52,536 nucleotides of DNA from Lachnospiraceae bacterium (GTDB lineage: Bacteria; Bacillota; Clostridia; Lachnospirales; Lachnospiraceae): positions 1 through 52,536 of the forward strand of contig JAILLY010000032.1 in the NCBI GenBank assembly GCA_024692905.1, given 5' to 3'. Position 1 is the first letter of the stretch; every line of letters starts with the position of its first letter. Under the pieces are notes generated by a model. It saw only the letters and a list, made by a program, of their open reading frames with translations, was not told the origin of the DNA and did not search any database. Below, piece after piece: positions 51,703 through 52,536 of this stretch. The position numbers and the translations under genes are program-made.

Positions 51703-51755
51703 GGGAAAGCTCGGGAATGCAATGCCCCCGAGGGCGGGGTTGACGGCCTGTTTTC

Positions 51756-51784
51756 TTGAAAAATACGGTATTTTGTGTTACAAT
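51756..51784 (+). promoter_or_regulatory. Promoter of the secreted protease gene
   Basis: TTGAAA at 51756-51761, a 17-bp spacer, TACAAT at 51779-51784. The leader of about 70 nt contains CCTCTCCGGAGGA, able to form a small hairpin. Confidence 0.7.
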
Positions 51785-51859
51785 CAATATTCAACGTGAT
51801 CAACTGTTTTATCCTCTCCGGAGGACATTTGAACTTTACCTGACAGGAGGTATTTTCGG

Positions 51860-52536
51860 ATGAATAAAAGACTTATGCGGAGGATAACCGGACTCTTTCT
51901 TGCGGCGCTGCTGGCTGTGGTGCAGCCTGTGGGCGTATTTGCAGAAGAAATCGATATTCCGTATGGATCCTATGAGGACATATCCATAGAAGAAGCCGTA
52001 CAGGAAGCCGGTGATGGATATACTGATGAGGTTGACATAACTTCGGAGCAGGCCGGTGAAACAGATGATATGTCTGAACCGGCGACTGCCGATGAGACTG
52101 CGGGTGAGACCGCGATCGAAGACGAAGCCACCATCCCTGAAGAAGGTGAAGATCCGTCCGTTACGTATGAATTATCCGATGAACTTCCTTACGGACTTAT
52201 GGGAATGCCTGACGGATACACGGTAAGTGCTTCCGAGATGGAGGATAAGCTTGAACTTAACAGTCACGGGATCGGGGCTGCTATAGCTTCCATGGAGCCC
52301 GGTACCGACTATGTTGAGGATGAGGTCATATTCCTCGCTGAGGACGAAGGATATGCGGACGATGTCGCTGCGGCATATAACGGAACCCTTGAATCATTTG
52401 AATACGGTGTTGCCGTTGTAAAGCTTGACGAGGAGATAACCGTGGTGCAGGCAGTCAGTGCCGGTATGGATACGGGGCTTAACCTGCCTCCTGTTGAACC
52501 CAATTATCTGACCTATCTTGAGCCTGTGGAAGATGT
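51860..52536 (+). CDS. Secreted protein, probable S8 (subtilisin-like) protease pro-region (3' end beyond window)
   Basis: About 225 residues are visible; the frame stays open at the right edge. A signal peptide ends at VFA-EE (about 28). A long acidic Glu/Asp/Thr-rich pro-region follows. Then a segment of about 75 residues reads like an inhibitor-I9-type prodomain: DEVIFLAEDEGYADDVAAAY, a GTLESFEYGVAVVKL strand, and LPPVEPNYLTYL. This pattern precedes the catalytic domain in S8 proteases of Lachnospiraceae. The catalytic triad itself lies outside the window, so the call rests on the prodomain. AGGAGG lies before the ATG. It has its own promoter. Confidence 0.6.
   Translation, partial: MNKRLMRRITGLFLAALLAVVQPVGVFAEEIDIPYGSYEDISIEEAVQEAGDGYTDEVDITSEQAGETDDMSEPATADETAGETAIEDEATIPEEGEDPSVTYELSDELPYGLMGMPDGYTVSASEMEDKLELNSHGIGAAIASMEPGTDYVEDEVIFLAEDEGYADDVAAAYNGTLESFEYGVAVVKLDEEITVVQAVSAGMDTGLNLPPVEPNYLTYLEPVED

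Overview
The window is an ordinary chromosomal stretch of an anaerobic, low-to-mid GC Firmicute. It is most likely a member of the Lachnospiraceae (Clostridia). The evidence is an anaerobic class III ribonucleotide reductase, Gram-positive style envelope genes (lipoproteins, SH3b-domain glucosaminidase, Lgt, signal peptidase I, an S8 protease with a Lachnospiraceae-like pro-region), consensus sigma-A promoters with 17-bp spacers, strong AGGAGG ribosome binding sites, and several small protein families that I associate with that family. I cannot name the genus. I see no rRNA, tRNA, CRISPR array, insertion sequence, prophage or origin.

Layout. 1-3112 (minus): a PfoR-type PTS IIC permease cut by the window edge, and an EIIC-EAL fusion. 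3462-6126: an HPr-like protein without the catalytic His, then a nuclease-helicase. 6229-7920: a chemoreceptor. 8038-9804: argC and lgt. 9770-10339 (minus): signal peptidase I. 10419-12889: an MBOAT/SGNH pair for O-acylation. 12998-16155: a DUF3048 lipoprotein, TraX-like protein (minus) and TPR lipoprotein. 16156-19894: a 417-bp regulatory region with paired NrdR boxes, then nrdD (with a C-terminal redoxin domain) and pyrF. 19908-24382: an amino-acid ABC importer and an HD-GYP sensor. 24382-26936: a YigZ-type protein and typA. 27048-27887: a secreted protein. 28019-33175: a leader ORF, mgtE and a heterodimeric ABC exporter. 33280-36384: pyrE, a small membrane protein and an M29-type aminopeptidase. 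36479-40081: purE-purM-purN-purD. 40358-45644: an SH3b glucosaminidase and a transmembrane protein with an acidic tract and a long G/Q/Y/N-rich prion-like tail. 45770-50104: clpC, a small conserved protein and radA. 50105-50454: palindromes. 50455-51702: an AAA/DUF4143 ATPase. 51860 to the end: the N-terminus of a secreted serine protease.

How the genes fit together. Two membrane-bound cyclic-di-GMP phosphodiesterases occur here, one with a sugar-permease-like sensor and one beside an amino-acid importer, which suggests nutrient-linked second-messenger control. pyrE, pyrF, the pur cluster and nrdD supply nucleotides. The envelope genes export, lipidate, acylate and remodel the surface.

The most interesting items are: (a) the single-pass membrane protein with a prion-like cytoplasmic tail, in an operon with a glucosaminidase; (b) the mgtE leader, where a 36-codon ORF has its ribosome binding site and start able to form a 14-bp helix with the bases abutting the mgtE ribosome binding site; (c) the EIIC-EAL fusion; (d) an NrdD carrying its own redoxin domain; (e) a Crh-like HPr; and (f) two genes whose -10 boxes lie only 6-7 nt from the start codon, predicting leaderless mRNAs.
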